From positions 1 to 40,100 of the forward strand of contig JAKEHY010000026.1 in assembly GCA_022614805.1 (NCBI GenBank): 40,100 bases of DNA, written 5' to 3'. The DNA comes from Candidatus Zixiibacteriota bacterium. Lineage in GTDB: Bacteria; Zixibacteria; MSB-5A5; DSPP01. Below are positions 30,637-37,962 of the stretch, piece by piece. The notes under the pieces were generated by a model that worked only from the letters and a program-made list of their open reading frames with translations, was not told the DNA's origin and ran no database searches. Position numbers and translations under genes: made by a program. Each line of letters starts with the position of its first letter. The stretch's first letter is position 1.

Positions 30637-31153
30637 AAAATTCGGCGCCGTGGAAATCGAACTACGAATGGGAGACATCTCCGAAGTTGCGGCGGATGCC
30701 ATCGTCAACGCCGCCAACAACCATCTTTGGATGGGTTCCGGTGTCGCCGGCGCATTAAAGCGGAAGGGGGACAAGGAGATTGAAGAGGAGGCGGTAAAGA
30801 AAGGGCCGATTAAGGTCGGTCAGGCGGTCGAAACAGCCGCCGGGCGGCTGGCGGCCCGCTGGGTGATTCATGCCGCCGCAATGGGGCAGGATTTGATGCC
30901 CAGCGCTCGTTCGATAGAAGACACCACCGAAAACTCGCTTACCTTGGCCGATAAGTTGGGCGCAGTCTCCATCGCCTTTCCCGCTCTGGGCACGGGCGTA
31001 GGTGGATTTTCTGTTGAAGAATGCGCCCGCATAATGCTTGAAAGAGTGCGAGAGCTGGCCCCCAGGCTCGCAACCGTCAAAAAAGTTTACTTTGTTCTTT
31101 TCGACCCGGTCGGTTATAAGGCCTTTGAGGAAGAATTAGCCAAAATCCCGTAG
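30623..31153 (+). CDS. Macro domain protein (ADP-ribose metabolite binding)
   Basis: From GTG 30623 (SD AGAAAGG at 30611) the protein has 176 residues. It is a single macro domain: IELRMGDISEVAADAIVNAAN, NHLWMGSGVAGALKRKG, GQAVETAAGRL, WVIHAAAMG and IAFPALGTGVGGFSVEECA. Macro domains bind ADP-ribose or hydrolyse O-acetyl- or protein-linked ADP-ribose. A longer frame from 30545 lies within the PAP2 gene and is rejected. The stop codon TAG is supplied by a TAGGGG repeat unit. Confidence 0.9.
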   Translation: MAAGKKFGAVEIELRMGDISEVAADAIVNAANNHLWMGSGVAGALKRKGDKEIEEEAVKKGPIKVGQAVETAAGRLAARWVIHAAAMGQDLMPSARSIEDTTENSLTLADKLGAVSIAFPALGTGVGGFSVEECARIMLERVRELAPRLATVKKVYFVLFDPVGYKAFEEELAKIP

Positions 31154-31212
31154 GGGTTTAATATATTAAACCCCTACACCCCTATTGTCATTCCGAGCGT
31201 AGCGAGGAATCT
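31150..31212 (+). repeat. TAGGGG palindrome and a CATTCCGAGCG-type repeat
   Basis: GTAGGGGTTTAATA (31150-31163) is followed by TATTAAACCCCTAC (to 31177), a perfect 28-bp palindrome that overlaps the macro-domain stop codon. GTCATTCCGAGCGTAGCGAG then GAATCT (31187-31212) is a second palindromic element, built on ATTCC/GGAAT around GAGCGTAGCGA, a motif that recurs in many environmental genomes. It lies between two convergent genes. Confidence 0.8.
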
Positions 31213-31230
31213 GGGGGGGGGTTGGGTCGG

Positions 31231-32595
31231 TTACGACACCTTCAGCGTATGCCCTTCGGTTTTGGCAATCACCGCCGCCGCCGTCAAATCGCCGGTAACG
31301 TTAACCACCGTGCGGCACATATCCAAAATCCGGTCCACCCCCAGAATAATCCCGATTCCTTCGCCGGGAATACCGACGGCGGAGAGCAAGAGCACGATGA
31401 AGGGCAGGGAGCCGCCCGGGACCCCGGCCGTGCCTATCCCGGCCAGAATAGATGCGAAAATCACCGTCACCTGCTGGCCGAGCGACAAATCGACGCCGAA
31501 AAACTGGGCCAGAAACAGCACCGTAACCCCCTCGTATAAGGCCGTGCCGTTCTGGTTGGCGGTGGAGCCCAAGGTCAAAACAAAGCTGTTGATTTCCCGC
31601 GGCACCCCCACCTTTTCCTCCGAAACCCGCAAAGCGTCCGGCAGGGTGGCGTTGGAGGAGCTGGTGGAAAAGGCAATCGCCATCACCTCGTCAATGGAGC
31701 GGAAGAATTTGATAGGACTGACTTTGGCAATGAACCGTAAAATCAAACTGTAAACCCCGAACTGGTGCAGGGCCAGACCGAAAAGCACCACAAAGACGTA
31801 TTTCCCCAAAGTGGCCACGACTGAAAAGCCGAGCCGGGCGGTGACGGAAAATATCAAGGCCGCCACGGCATAGGGAGCCAGCTTCATCGCCAGCCGGATG
31901 ACCGTCATCACCACCTCGAAAACCCCTTCCAGAAAACGAATCAGAATGCTCACCTTGTCCGATTTGGAAAAGGAGAGGGCAATCCCCAAAAAGATGGCGA
32001 AAAACATCACCGCCAGAACCCCGCCCCCTTTGTAGTTATCCGAAAAAATGCCGGCCATATCGGCAAAGGGGTTTTTGGGGATGATATCCAAAAGCGTCTC
32101 CGACCAGCTTTTCGCCTCGGCCGCCTGCTCCAGCGTCTTTTGCGTTCCGCCCGCGCCAAAGGTTTGCTCCAGTTTAGCCCTGTTTTCCGCGGAAATCCCC
32201 TCCCCCGGTTTGAACAGATTGACCAGCGTTATGCCGATGATGACCGAAACGGTCGAAACCGCCACGGTATAGGCCAAAGTTTTTGCCCCTATTTTACCCA
32301 GTTTGCGCAAGTCCCCCATTTCCGCCGTTCCCAAAGCGAGGGCGGAGACGATGAGCGGGATGACAATCATAAAAATCAGCCGCAAAAAAATCTGGCCGAA
32401 GGGGTAAATCAGATTCTTAATCAGCCATTCGAGCTGGGGGCTGCCGCTCCAAAACAGGTTGGCAACGATTCCCGCCGCCGCGCCCACACCCAAACCGATT
32501 AAAATTTTGGTATGCTGGGGAAGCCTTTCTTTCGGCACGGGGCGAATATGGCCGACCGGCCGCCTTCTTGTCAATGCATCCGCAGGGATGCCCAA
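31231..32595 (-). CDS. Dicarboxylate/amino acid:cation symporter (DAACS family)
   Basis: The 454-aa membrane transporter resembles GltP/DctA and takes up glutamate, aspartate or C4-dicarboxylates with Na+ or H+. The hairpin motif is AFSTSSSNATLPDALRV (SSSxxTLP), followed by STANQNGTALYEGVTVLFLA (the NMDGT motif here reads NQNGT), AGVPGGSLPFIVLLLSAVGIP and GVDRILDMCRTVVNVTGD. NQNGT in place of NMDGT changes the usual aspartate that helps bind Na+, so its coupling may differ. The start is TTG at 32593-32595; the true start may lie a little further in. Convergent with the macro-domain operon. Confidence 0.88.
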   Translation of the reverse strand: MGIPADALTRRRPVGHIRPVPKERLPQHTKILIGLGVGAAAGIVANLFWSGSPQLEWLIKNLIYPFGQIFLRLIFMIVIPLIVSALALGTAEMGDLRKLGKIGAKTLAYTVAVSTVSVIIGITLVNLFKPGEGISAENRAKLEQTFGAGGTQKTLEQAAEAKSWSETLLDIIPKNPFADMAGIFSDNYKGGGVLAVMFFAIFLGIALSFSKSDKVSILIRFLEGVFEVVMTVIRLAMKLAPYAVAALIFSVTARLGFSVVATLGKYVFVVLFGLALHQFGVYSLILRFIAKVSPIKFFRSIDEVMAIAFSTSSSNATLPDALRVSEEKVGVPREINSFVLTLGSTANQNGTALYEGVTVLFLAQFFGVDLSLGQQVTVIFASILAGIGTAGVPGGSLPFIVLLLSAVGIPGEGIGIILGVDRILDMCRTVVNVTGDLTAAAVIAKTEGHTLKVS

Positions 32596-32602
32596 AAACT
32601 CC

Positions 32603-32630
32603 TTGACAACCGAGTGAATAAGCGCATATT
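32603..32630 (+). promoter_or_regulatory. Promoter of the STAS gene cluster
   Basis: A perfect TTGACA (32603-32608) and CATATT (32625-32630) are 16 nt apart, leaving a leader of about 47 nt before the first STAS gene, which has its own SD (AAAGGAG). Confidence 0.5.
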
Positions 32631-32683
32631 TAGGCCGAATTTTTTAATGATTTCGAAAGCGAGAAAAACAAAAGGAGCCGGGT

Positions 32684-33025
32684 ATGAAGTTTAGCGTTCG
32701 GGAACAGGATGGAGTGACCATTCTGGCCCCCAAAGGAAAGATTATGGGGGGGCCGGACTCCACCGAGCTGCAGGAAAAATTGCGCGATTTGATAAAAGGC
32801 AACACCAAACGGGTCATCATTGACCTGGCCGAAGTGGACTGGATGAACTCCACCGGGCTGGGCATTATGATTGCCGGCCTGACCACCATGCGCACCGCCG
32901 CCGGCGAACTGAAGCTTTCCCGGGTGACCGACAAGATTCAGTCACTTTTGGTCATCACCAAACTGGTCACCGTTTTCGAAAGCTACGATTCGGTGGACGA
33001 AGCCATCAAAAGCTTCACCAAGTAG
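32684..33025 (+). CDS. STAS-domain anti-sigma factor antagonist 1
   Basis: The 113-aa protein is a single STAS domain of the SpoIIAA/RsbV type. It has VTILAPKGKIMGGPDSTELQ, RVIIDLAEVDWMNSTGLGIM and LKLSRVTDKIQSLLVIT. The expected phosphoserine is in NSTG; the residue before it is Asn instead of the usual Asp. When unphosphorylated such proteins bind and sequester the anti-sigma kinase. The first of three closely spaced paralogues. Confidence 0.9.
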   Translation: MKFSVREQDGVTILAPKGKIMGGPDSTELQEKLRDLIKGNTKRVIIDLAEVDWMNSTGLGIMIAGLTTMRTAAGELKLSRVTDKIQSLLVITKLVTVFESYDSVDEAIKSFTK

Positions 33026-33042
33026 TCTTTGTATTCTTTGAA

Positions 33043-33417
33043 ATGCGGGTGGCGGTTGCAGAACAGAACGGGGTGGTCGTTTTTGCCCCCAAAGCCGTGG
33101 TTATGGGAGAAGACGAGTCGACCGAACTGCACGAGCGGGTTCGGGAAAACGTCAAAGCCGGGAAGAGTCGGATGGTGGTGGACCTGTCCGGCGTGGAATG
33201 GATGAACTCACGGGGGCTGGGCTTTCTGATAGCCGCTCTTTCCACCGCCACCTCCGCGGGCGGGAGTTTGAGGCTGGCCAAAGTCAGCCCGAAGGTGCGG
33301 CAGCTGTTGGGGATGGTCGGTTTGATTGCCAGCTTTGAGATTTACCCAACGGTGGAAGAAGCGGTCGGCGGCTTTACCCACCCTTCTCCCGGCGGCCGGA
33401 AGAGGAATTTGGAATGA
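33043..33417 (+). CDS. STAS-domain anti-sigma factor antagonist 2
   Basis: The 124-aa protein is a SpoIIAA/RsbV-type STAS domain with VVDLSGVEWMNSRGLGFLIA; the predicted phosphoserine is in NSRG, again with Asn before it, and an Arg after. A C-terminal extension (THPSPGGRKRNLE) goes beyond the domain. The ATG follows the first STAS gene by 17 bases; its stop overlaps the start of the third by 4 bases (ATGA). Confidence 0.88.
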   Translation: MRVAVAEQNGVVVFAPKAVVMGEDESTELHERVRENVKAGKSRMVVDLSGVEWMNSRGLGFLIAALSTATSAGGSLRLAKVSPKVRQLLGMVGLIASFEIYPTVEEAVGGFTHPSPGGRKRNLE

Positions 33418-33761
33418 ATTACGAATCGAAAGAAAAAGAAGGGGTTGTCATCATCACCCCCAAAGGAAAGATGATGGCGGGGCCGGACTTGGAAAAATTG
33501 CACGACAAAATCAAGGAACTGGTGCGCATCGGCGCCCGCCGGATGGTCATCGATTTGGGGGAAGTCGAGCTGATGGATTCGCGCGGGCTGGGGATTTTGG
33601 TGGCGGGCTTGACCAGTTTGCGCAACGTAGGTGGAGAGCTCAAGCTGGCCCGCATCACCAACAAAATCGAGTCTCTTCTGGTCATTACCCATCTCTCGAA
33701 GGTTTTTAAGACTTACGGTTCGGTGGACGAAGCGCTGAAAAGTTTTCAAACCGGAAGCTGA
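33414..33761 (+). CDS. STAS-domain anti-sigma factor antagonist 3
   Basis: The 115-aa protein has the STAS pattern VVIITPKGKMMAGPDLEKLH, RMVIDLGEVELMDSRGLGIL and ITNKIESLLVITHLSKVF; the phosphoserine is in DSRG with the canonical Asp. It resembles paralogue 4 in IKELVRIGARRMVIDLG, so those two may be a recent duplication. A terminator follows. Confidence 0.9.
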   Translation: MNYESKEKEGVVIITPKGKMMAGPDLEKLHDKIKELVRIGARRMVIDLGEVELMDSRGLGILVAGLTSLRNVGGELKLARITNKIESLLVITHLSKVFKTYGSVDEALKSFQTGS

Positions 33762-33783
33762 AGCCCGGTTCCATTGCAGCTTT

Positions 33784-33812
33784 AAAAAGGCGGGTTCCTC
33801 CGCCTTTTTTAT
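33784..33812 (+). terminator. Rho-independent terminator after the third STAS gene
   Basis: AAAAAGGCGG (33784-33793) pairs with CCGCCTTTTTT (33800-33810) over GTTCCT. The fourth STAS gene therefore needs its own promoter. A possible weak one is TTGAAA at 33837; its -10 is poor. Confidence 0.85.
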
Positions 33813-33930
33813 TTCCGACCACAGAAAAAAATTTTGTTGAAACTCCGCGGCTGGTTGCCCGTAAACGAAGGCAGGGTTAGTGAACTAACTTCCGAGGTCT
33901 TTGCAACTGCCCGTAAAAAGAGGAGGTCGT

Positions 33931-34278
33931 ATGAAGTTTAAAACCGATGAGAAAGACGGGGTCGTCATTGTCACCCCCAAAGGTAAAATACTGGACGGTT
34001 CGGACACGAACAAAATGCGCGACAAAATCGAAGAACTCGTGCGCATCGGCGCCCGCCGGATGGTTATCGACCTCGGAGGAGTGCCGCACATGGATTCGAG
34101 CGGGATTCGGATTTTGGTGGCGGCTCTGAACGGATTGCGGAAGGAAGGGGGGGAGCTGCGGTTAGCCCGCATTACTACCAAGGTCGAAGACCTGATAGCA
34201 ATAACCCAGCTGACGGGACAATTCAAAACTCACCCGTCGGTGGAGGAGGCGGTTCGGGGCTTCTCCTCCCCTAACTGA
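33931..34278 (+). CDS. STAS-domain anti-sigma factor antagonist 4
   Basis: From ATG 33931 (SD AGAGGAGGT) the 115-aa protein is the fourth STAS domain. It has VVIVTPKGKILDGSDTNKMR, IGARRMVIDLGGVPHMDSSG and RLARITTKVEDLIAITQLTG; the phosphoserine motif is DSSG as in SpoIIAA. It stands apart from the first three, between two terminators, and may be transcribed on its own. Its leader (33842-33930) holds an 11-nt GTTAGT/CTAAC hairpin. Confidence 0.9.
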   Translation: MKFKTDEKDGVVIVTPKGKILDGSDTNKMRDKIEELVRIGARRMVIDLGGVPHMDSSGIRILVAALNGLRKEGGELRLARITTKVEDLIAITQLTGQFKTHPSVEEAVRGFSSPN

Positions 34279-34301
34279 CTCACCCTTTGAAAGGCCGCCA
34301 G

Positions 34302-34326
34302 AAGGCAGGGAAACCTGCCTTTTTTA
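34302..34326 (+). terminator. Rho-independent terminator after the fourth STAS gene
   Basis: AAGGCAGG (34302-34309) pairs with CCTGCCTT (34314-34321) over GAAA, followed by TTTTT. Confidence 0.85.
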
Positions 34327-34465
34327 TTGCATACGTTCCGAGGGGCGGTATATTGTCAAAACCCGGCAGGACTTCGGCCGTACTAAGAATGGTAGAGCGT
34401 ATGAACTCGCGGGCAGGCACCGAACATCCTTTGCGCATCGCAACCCCCTTTTTCGCCAAGTAGGC

Positions 34466-34897
34466 ATGGCCAGGCGGCTTTCCAAAATCCCCCACGGCGT
34501 CGCTTTTCCTTCCGATCAAAAGTTTTTGGCCGCGGTGGACCGCTACGTGGAGCAGGAGTTGAAAAAAGCCGGTTTTGGCAAGGATGTCATCGCCGACGTG
34601 GCCATATCGGTCTCGGAGTTCGTCAACAACGCCATCCTGCACGGCAACCGGCAGGACGAATCGAAACTGGTACGGCTGGAACTGTATCACGCCCCCGGCC
34701 AAGTGACCATCTGCGTGGAGGATGAAGGGGAGGGGTTTGAGCCGGACAAAGTTGCCAGCCCCCTCGAGGGGGAAAATTTGCTGAAGGAAGTGGGCCGCGG
34801 AATTTTCATCGCCAAAATGCTGGTGGATTCGGTGGAATTCAGCCGCGGCGAAAAAGGCGGCACGCGGGTCAAACTGTTTAAAAAATTGCCGGTATGA
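34466..34897 (+). CDS. Anti-sigma regulatory factor (RsbW/SpoIIAB-like serine kinase)
   Basis: The 143-aa protein is a GHKL ATPase domain of the RsbW type: VISVSEFVNNAILHGNRQ-like N box (EFVNNAILHG), VTICVEDEGEGFEP (G1 box) and EVGRGIFIAKMLVDSVEF (G2 box). It would phosphorylate the STAS proteins on serine and otherwise bind a sigma factor or other target. The ATG has no SD. Its stop overlaps the start of the phosphatase gene (ATGA). No sigma factor gene is in the cluster, so the output target lies elsewhere. Confidence 0.9.
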   Translation: MARRLSKIPHGVAFPSDQKFLAAVDRYVEQELKKAGFGKDVIADVAISVSEFVNNAILHGNRQDESKLVRLELYHAPGQVTICVEDEGEGFEPDKVASPLEGENLLKEVGRGIFIAKMLVDSVEFSRGEKGGTRVKLFKKLPV

Positions 34898-37125
34898 GCT
34901 GGTCGGCTCTGGGAACGGGCATTTACCTGGCCTGTTCGTTTTTTCTTTTCCTTTTGGGAATGGTAATCCTGCGGGAAAACTTCCGCTCGCGGGTGAACCG
35001 CACCACCGCCCTGATGCTGTTCTTCGGCGGTCTGGGGGCCCTTTTCGCCGCCGTCGGCACGACCCTGGCCCGCACCGGCGGGCTGGCCCCCGGTTCCGAG
35101 ACCGAAAGCTGGTACAACCTGTTCTACCTCTGGGAGCTTTTCTTTCCCGCCCTTTTGCTGTTTGCCCTTGTCTTTCCCAAGGAAACCGATGCCGTCCGGC
35201 GCTTCCGGCTTTTGCGCTACGCCATTTTTCTCCCCCATCTTTTTCACGTCTTCTGGGTCAGCTTTCTTTCCAGCCCGGAAAAGTTGTCCGGCTGGTTTTC
35301 CGTCGAAGAGATGGGCCCGCTGGCCAGGGTGCTGCTTTCCCCGTTTAGCTATGTGCTCCGGGTGGCCGCTCTCTTTTTCGCCGTGGCCTACAAGTTTCAC
35401 GTCCGCTTCTTTTCGCTGGTCAACTTCAGCTACGCGGCAATGGCCATTGCCCTTTTGTTTTTCCGGCAGGCCTCCCTCCCCAATCCCCGCATTAAAAGCC
35501 AGGTACGGCTGATTCTTTCCGGCCTCGGGCTGGCGATGACCCTTTATACGATTGCTTTCATTCTGCCGGCCCTGTTCGGCTTTTCCCTGTCGGACCCCTG
35601 GCTCTACGCTTTGACCATCGGAGCCTTGGTCATCGGCTGCGGGGCGGTCGGCTGGGCCATCCTGCGGTACCAGTTTATGGACGTGCGCGTGATTTTCCGC
35701 CAGAACCTGGTCTATTTCCTTTCCACCGGTTTGTTGGTGGCCGTCTACATCTTGGCCGCGGCCCAACTGGGGCGCTACATCCGCAACACGCTGGGGGCCA
35801 AAACGCCGGCTTTGGAAATCGGCTTCATCCTTTTGGCCTTGGTTTTCTTCCAGCCGGTGATGGAAAAGCTGGACGATTTAATCAAGCGGCTGTTCATCCG
35901 CCAGCGCTCCGATTTTCGCAATCTCTTGGAGCGTTTTTCCCGCGAACTGGTTTCGATTTTCGATTTGAACCAGATCTCCGCCCGGGTGACCGAGCTTCTG
36001 GAAAAGGAGCTTTTCATAGAGCGGGCCGTTCTGCTTCTGGCCGAAAGCGACGCCGGGGGGACGCTTGTGACTTTCTCTTCCGGCAACGAGGTTTTGGCGC
36101 AGAGTGTCTCCGGCGAGGACCCGCTTTTGAAAATCCTTCTTTCCCGCAAGCAGCCGACCTATCTCGAGGCCGTCTGGCCGGAGCGCCCCGACGAGGGATT
36201 GGCCCGTTTGTTGGCGGGGGTGGGGGCGAAGGTGGCCGTGCCGATTCTGGACGAAGGGCGCTTCGTCGGGATTCTGGCGCTGGGAGAAAAATTCTCCGGC
36301 TTCCGTTACAGCCCGGAGGACATCACCCTTTTGGGGGTTTTGGCCAACCAGCTTTCCATCGCCACGGCCAACGCCCGGCTGTACGCCGAAACTTTGGAAA
36401 AACAGCGGCTGGAGGAGGAGTTGGCTATGGCCCGCCAGATTCAGCAGAACCTTTTGCCCGCCCGGCTCCCCTCTTCCGCCGAGTATGAATTTGCCAGCTA
36501 CGTCCGCCCCTCCCGGCAGGTGGGAGGGGACTTTTACGACTTTTTATGGCGGGAGAACCAGCTCGGTTTCGTTTTGGCGGACGCTTCCGGCAAGGGAATG
36601 CCGGCCGCCCTTTTGGTTTCCTTTCTGCAAGCCACGATGAAAGCCGAGCACCGCTATGCCCGGCCCATCGGGGAGTTCATCTCCTCCATCAACGAGCTCT
36701 TGGTGGCCCATACCTCGCCGGAGAAGTTTGTGACCCTCTTTTACGCCCTGTTCGACCCCCGGGAGAAAAAGCTTTTTTATTCCAATGCCGGGCACAACTA
36801 TCCCATCCTCGTGCGTCAAGATGGCCATCTGGAGTTTTTGAAAAAGGGGGGGACGGTGGTCGGGTGCTTCGAGTGGGCCCGCTACGAATCGGATTGCATG
36901 CCGCTTTTGCCGGGGGATACGTTAATCGTCTATTCGGACGGGCTCACGGACGCCTCCAATCATGACGAAATGTTCGGGGAGGAACGGCTAATCAAACTGG
37001 CGGCGGAATGCTGTCACTTGGATGCGGAAGGGGTCAAGAACAGAATCGTGGAAGCGGTGGAAGCCTTCACCGGCCCGGTTCCCCCCTTCGACGATATGAC
37101 CCTTTTGGTTATGAAGGCGCGCTGA
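34894..37125 (+). CDS. Membrane-bound SpoIIE/RsbU-type serine phosphatase with GAF domain
   Basis: The 743-aa protein has about eight or nine N-terminal membrane helices (residues 1-330), a GAF-like sensor domain (about 345-505), a coiled linker (LEKQRLEEELAMARQIQQNLLP) and a PP2C/SpoIIE domain (about 525-743). The metal residues are in RQVGGDFYDF, VLADASGKGMPAALL, VIYSDGLTDAS-type (IVYSDGLTDAS) and PPFDDMTLLV. It would dephosphorylate the STAS proteins upon sensing a membrane or ligand signal and so free the target of the RsbW-like kinase. It overlaps the kinase by 4 bases and the Nudix gene by 1. Confidence 0.92.
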   Translation: MSWSALGTGIYLACSFFLFLLGMVILRENFRSRVNRTTALMLFFGGLGALFAAVGTTLARTGGLAPGSETESWYNLFYLWELFFPALLLFALVFPKETDAVRRFRLLRYAIFLPHLFHVFWVSFLSSPEKLSGWFSVEEMGPLARVLLSPFSYVLRVAALFFAVAYKFHVRFFSLVNFSYAAMAIALLFFRQASLPNPRIKSQVRLILSGLGLAMTLYTIAFILPALFGFSLSDPWLYALTIGALVIGCGAVGWAILRYQFMDVRVIFRQNLVYFLSTGLLVAVYILAAAQLGRYIRNTLGAKTPALEIGFILLALVFFQPVMEKLDDLIKRLFIRQRSDFRNLLERFSRELVSIFDLNQISARVTELLEKELFIERAVLLLAESDAGGTLVTFSSGNEVLAQSVSGEDPLLKILLSRKQPTYLEAVWPERPDEGLARLLAGVGAKVAVPILDEGRFVGILALGEKFSGFRYSPEDITLLGVLANQLSIATANARLYAETLEKQRLEEELAMARQIQQNLLPARLPSSAEYEFASYVRPSRQVGGDFYDFLWRENQLGFVLADASGKGMPAALLVSFLQATMKAEHRYARPIGEFISSINELLVAHTSPEKFVTLFYALFDPREKKLFYSNAGHNYPILVRQDGHLEFLKKGGTVVGCFEWARYESDCMPLLPGDTLIVYSDGLTDASNHDEMFGEERLIKLAAECCHLDAEGVKNRIVEAVEAFTGPVPPFDDMTLLVMKAR

Positions 37126-37691
37126 TGTCGGCCGCAAGGAAAAAACTTTCCGAAAAGCTGGCCCACTGGGCCGAGGATGAGTCGGCTTGGTACCGTTTTT
37201 GTCCCCGCTGCGGCAGCCAGCTTTTGCCGGTGGAACTGGACGGCCGGGAGCGGCGGGTCTGCCCCAAGGCGGATTTCGTCCAGTACCGCAATCCGGTCCC
37301 CGCCGTCGGCGCCTTCGTTCGCAAGGACGCCAGGCTCTTGATGGTTCTGCGCAAATTTCCCCCCCGCGCCGGGCTTTGGACTCTGCCGGCCGGCTTTATG
37401 GAATACGACGAGGCCCCGGAGGAGACCGCCGTCCGCGAAGTCAAGGAAGAGACCGGCTTGGACACAGCCGTGCAAAAGCTTTTTTCCGTTTACCGGGCCG
37501 GGGACGACCCCCGCACGCGGGTGGTTTTAATCCTCTACGAAGCCGAAATCGTCGGCGGCCGCCTGAAGCCGGGGGATGACGCCTTGAAGGCGGAGTTTTA
37601 TCCGCTCGACAACCTGCCGGAGGAGATCGCCTTCTCCGCCCACCGCCGGGCCCTTTCTGACTACTTGGCGCGGGAGAAAAGAAAAAAGTAG
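37125..37691 (+). CDS. Nudix hydrolase with N-terminal zinc ribbon
   Basis: From ATG 37125 the protein has 188 residues. A zinc ribbon (CPRCGSQL ... VCPKADF, with three cysteines visible) precedes a Nudix domain: GLWTLPAGFMEYDEAPEETA, then REVKEETG, completing Gx5Ex7REUxEExGU. NudC-type NADH pyrophosphatases have the same order but a second full CxxC pair. The substrate is not fixed. The one-base overlap with the phosphatase gene suggests co-expression, although a role in the partner switch is not implied. Confidence 0.88.
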   Translation: MSAARKKLSEKLAHWAEDESAWYRFCPRCGSQLLPVELDGRERRVCPKADFVQYRNPVPAVGAFVRKDARLLMVLRKFPPRAGLWTLPAGFMEYDEAPEETAVREVKEETGLDTAVQKLFSVYRAGDDPRTRVVLILYEAEIVGGRLKPGDDALKAEFYPLDNLPEEIAFSAHRRALSDYLAREKRKK

Positions 37692-37757
37692 GTTTTTCTG
37701 CTTTCTTGAGTGTATTGTTTCCAGACTTAGCCAACACTTTTTGCGTCCATACAATGA

Positions 37758-37884
37758 TTAGCCCAGGGGCTTCCGCCCCTGGGAAACTAACTCTCCCCGG
37801 CGGAAGCCGGGGGGCTAAGCGATATGGGGCATCCATTGAGAAAAAGCACAATGTTTAGCCCAGGGGCTTCTGCCCCTGGGAAAC
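37758..37884 (+). repeat. AGCCCAGGGGCTT-type palindromes, two copies plus a variant
   Basis: Units at 37758-37787 and 37854-37884 share TTAGCCCAGGGGCTT, two or three bases, then GCCCCTGGGAAAC, each a stem of nine or ten pairs. Between them CCCCGGCGGAAGCCGGGG (37796-37813) followed by GGCTAA forms a third hairpin of the same style. This family is different from the TAGGGG one. Confidence 0.75.
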
Positions 37885-37962
37885 CAAACTTCAAAAAATT
37901 GGTTGAGTAAAAAGAGCCGAGGTTGTACATTCAAACCGGATGAAAAATCGCCGGAACGAACG

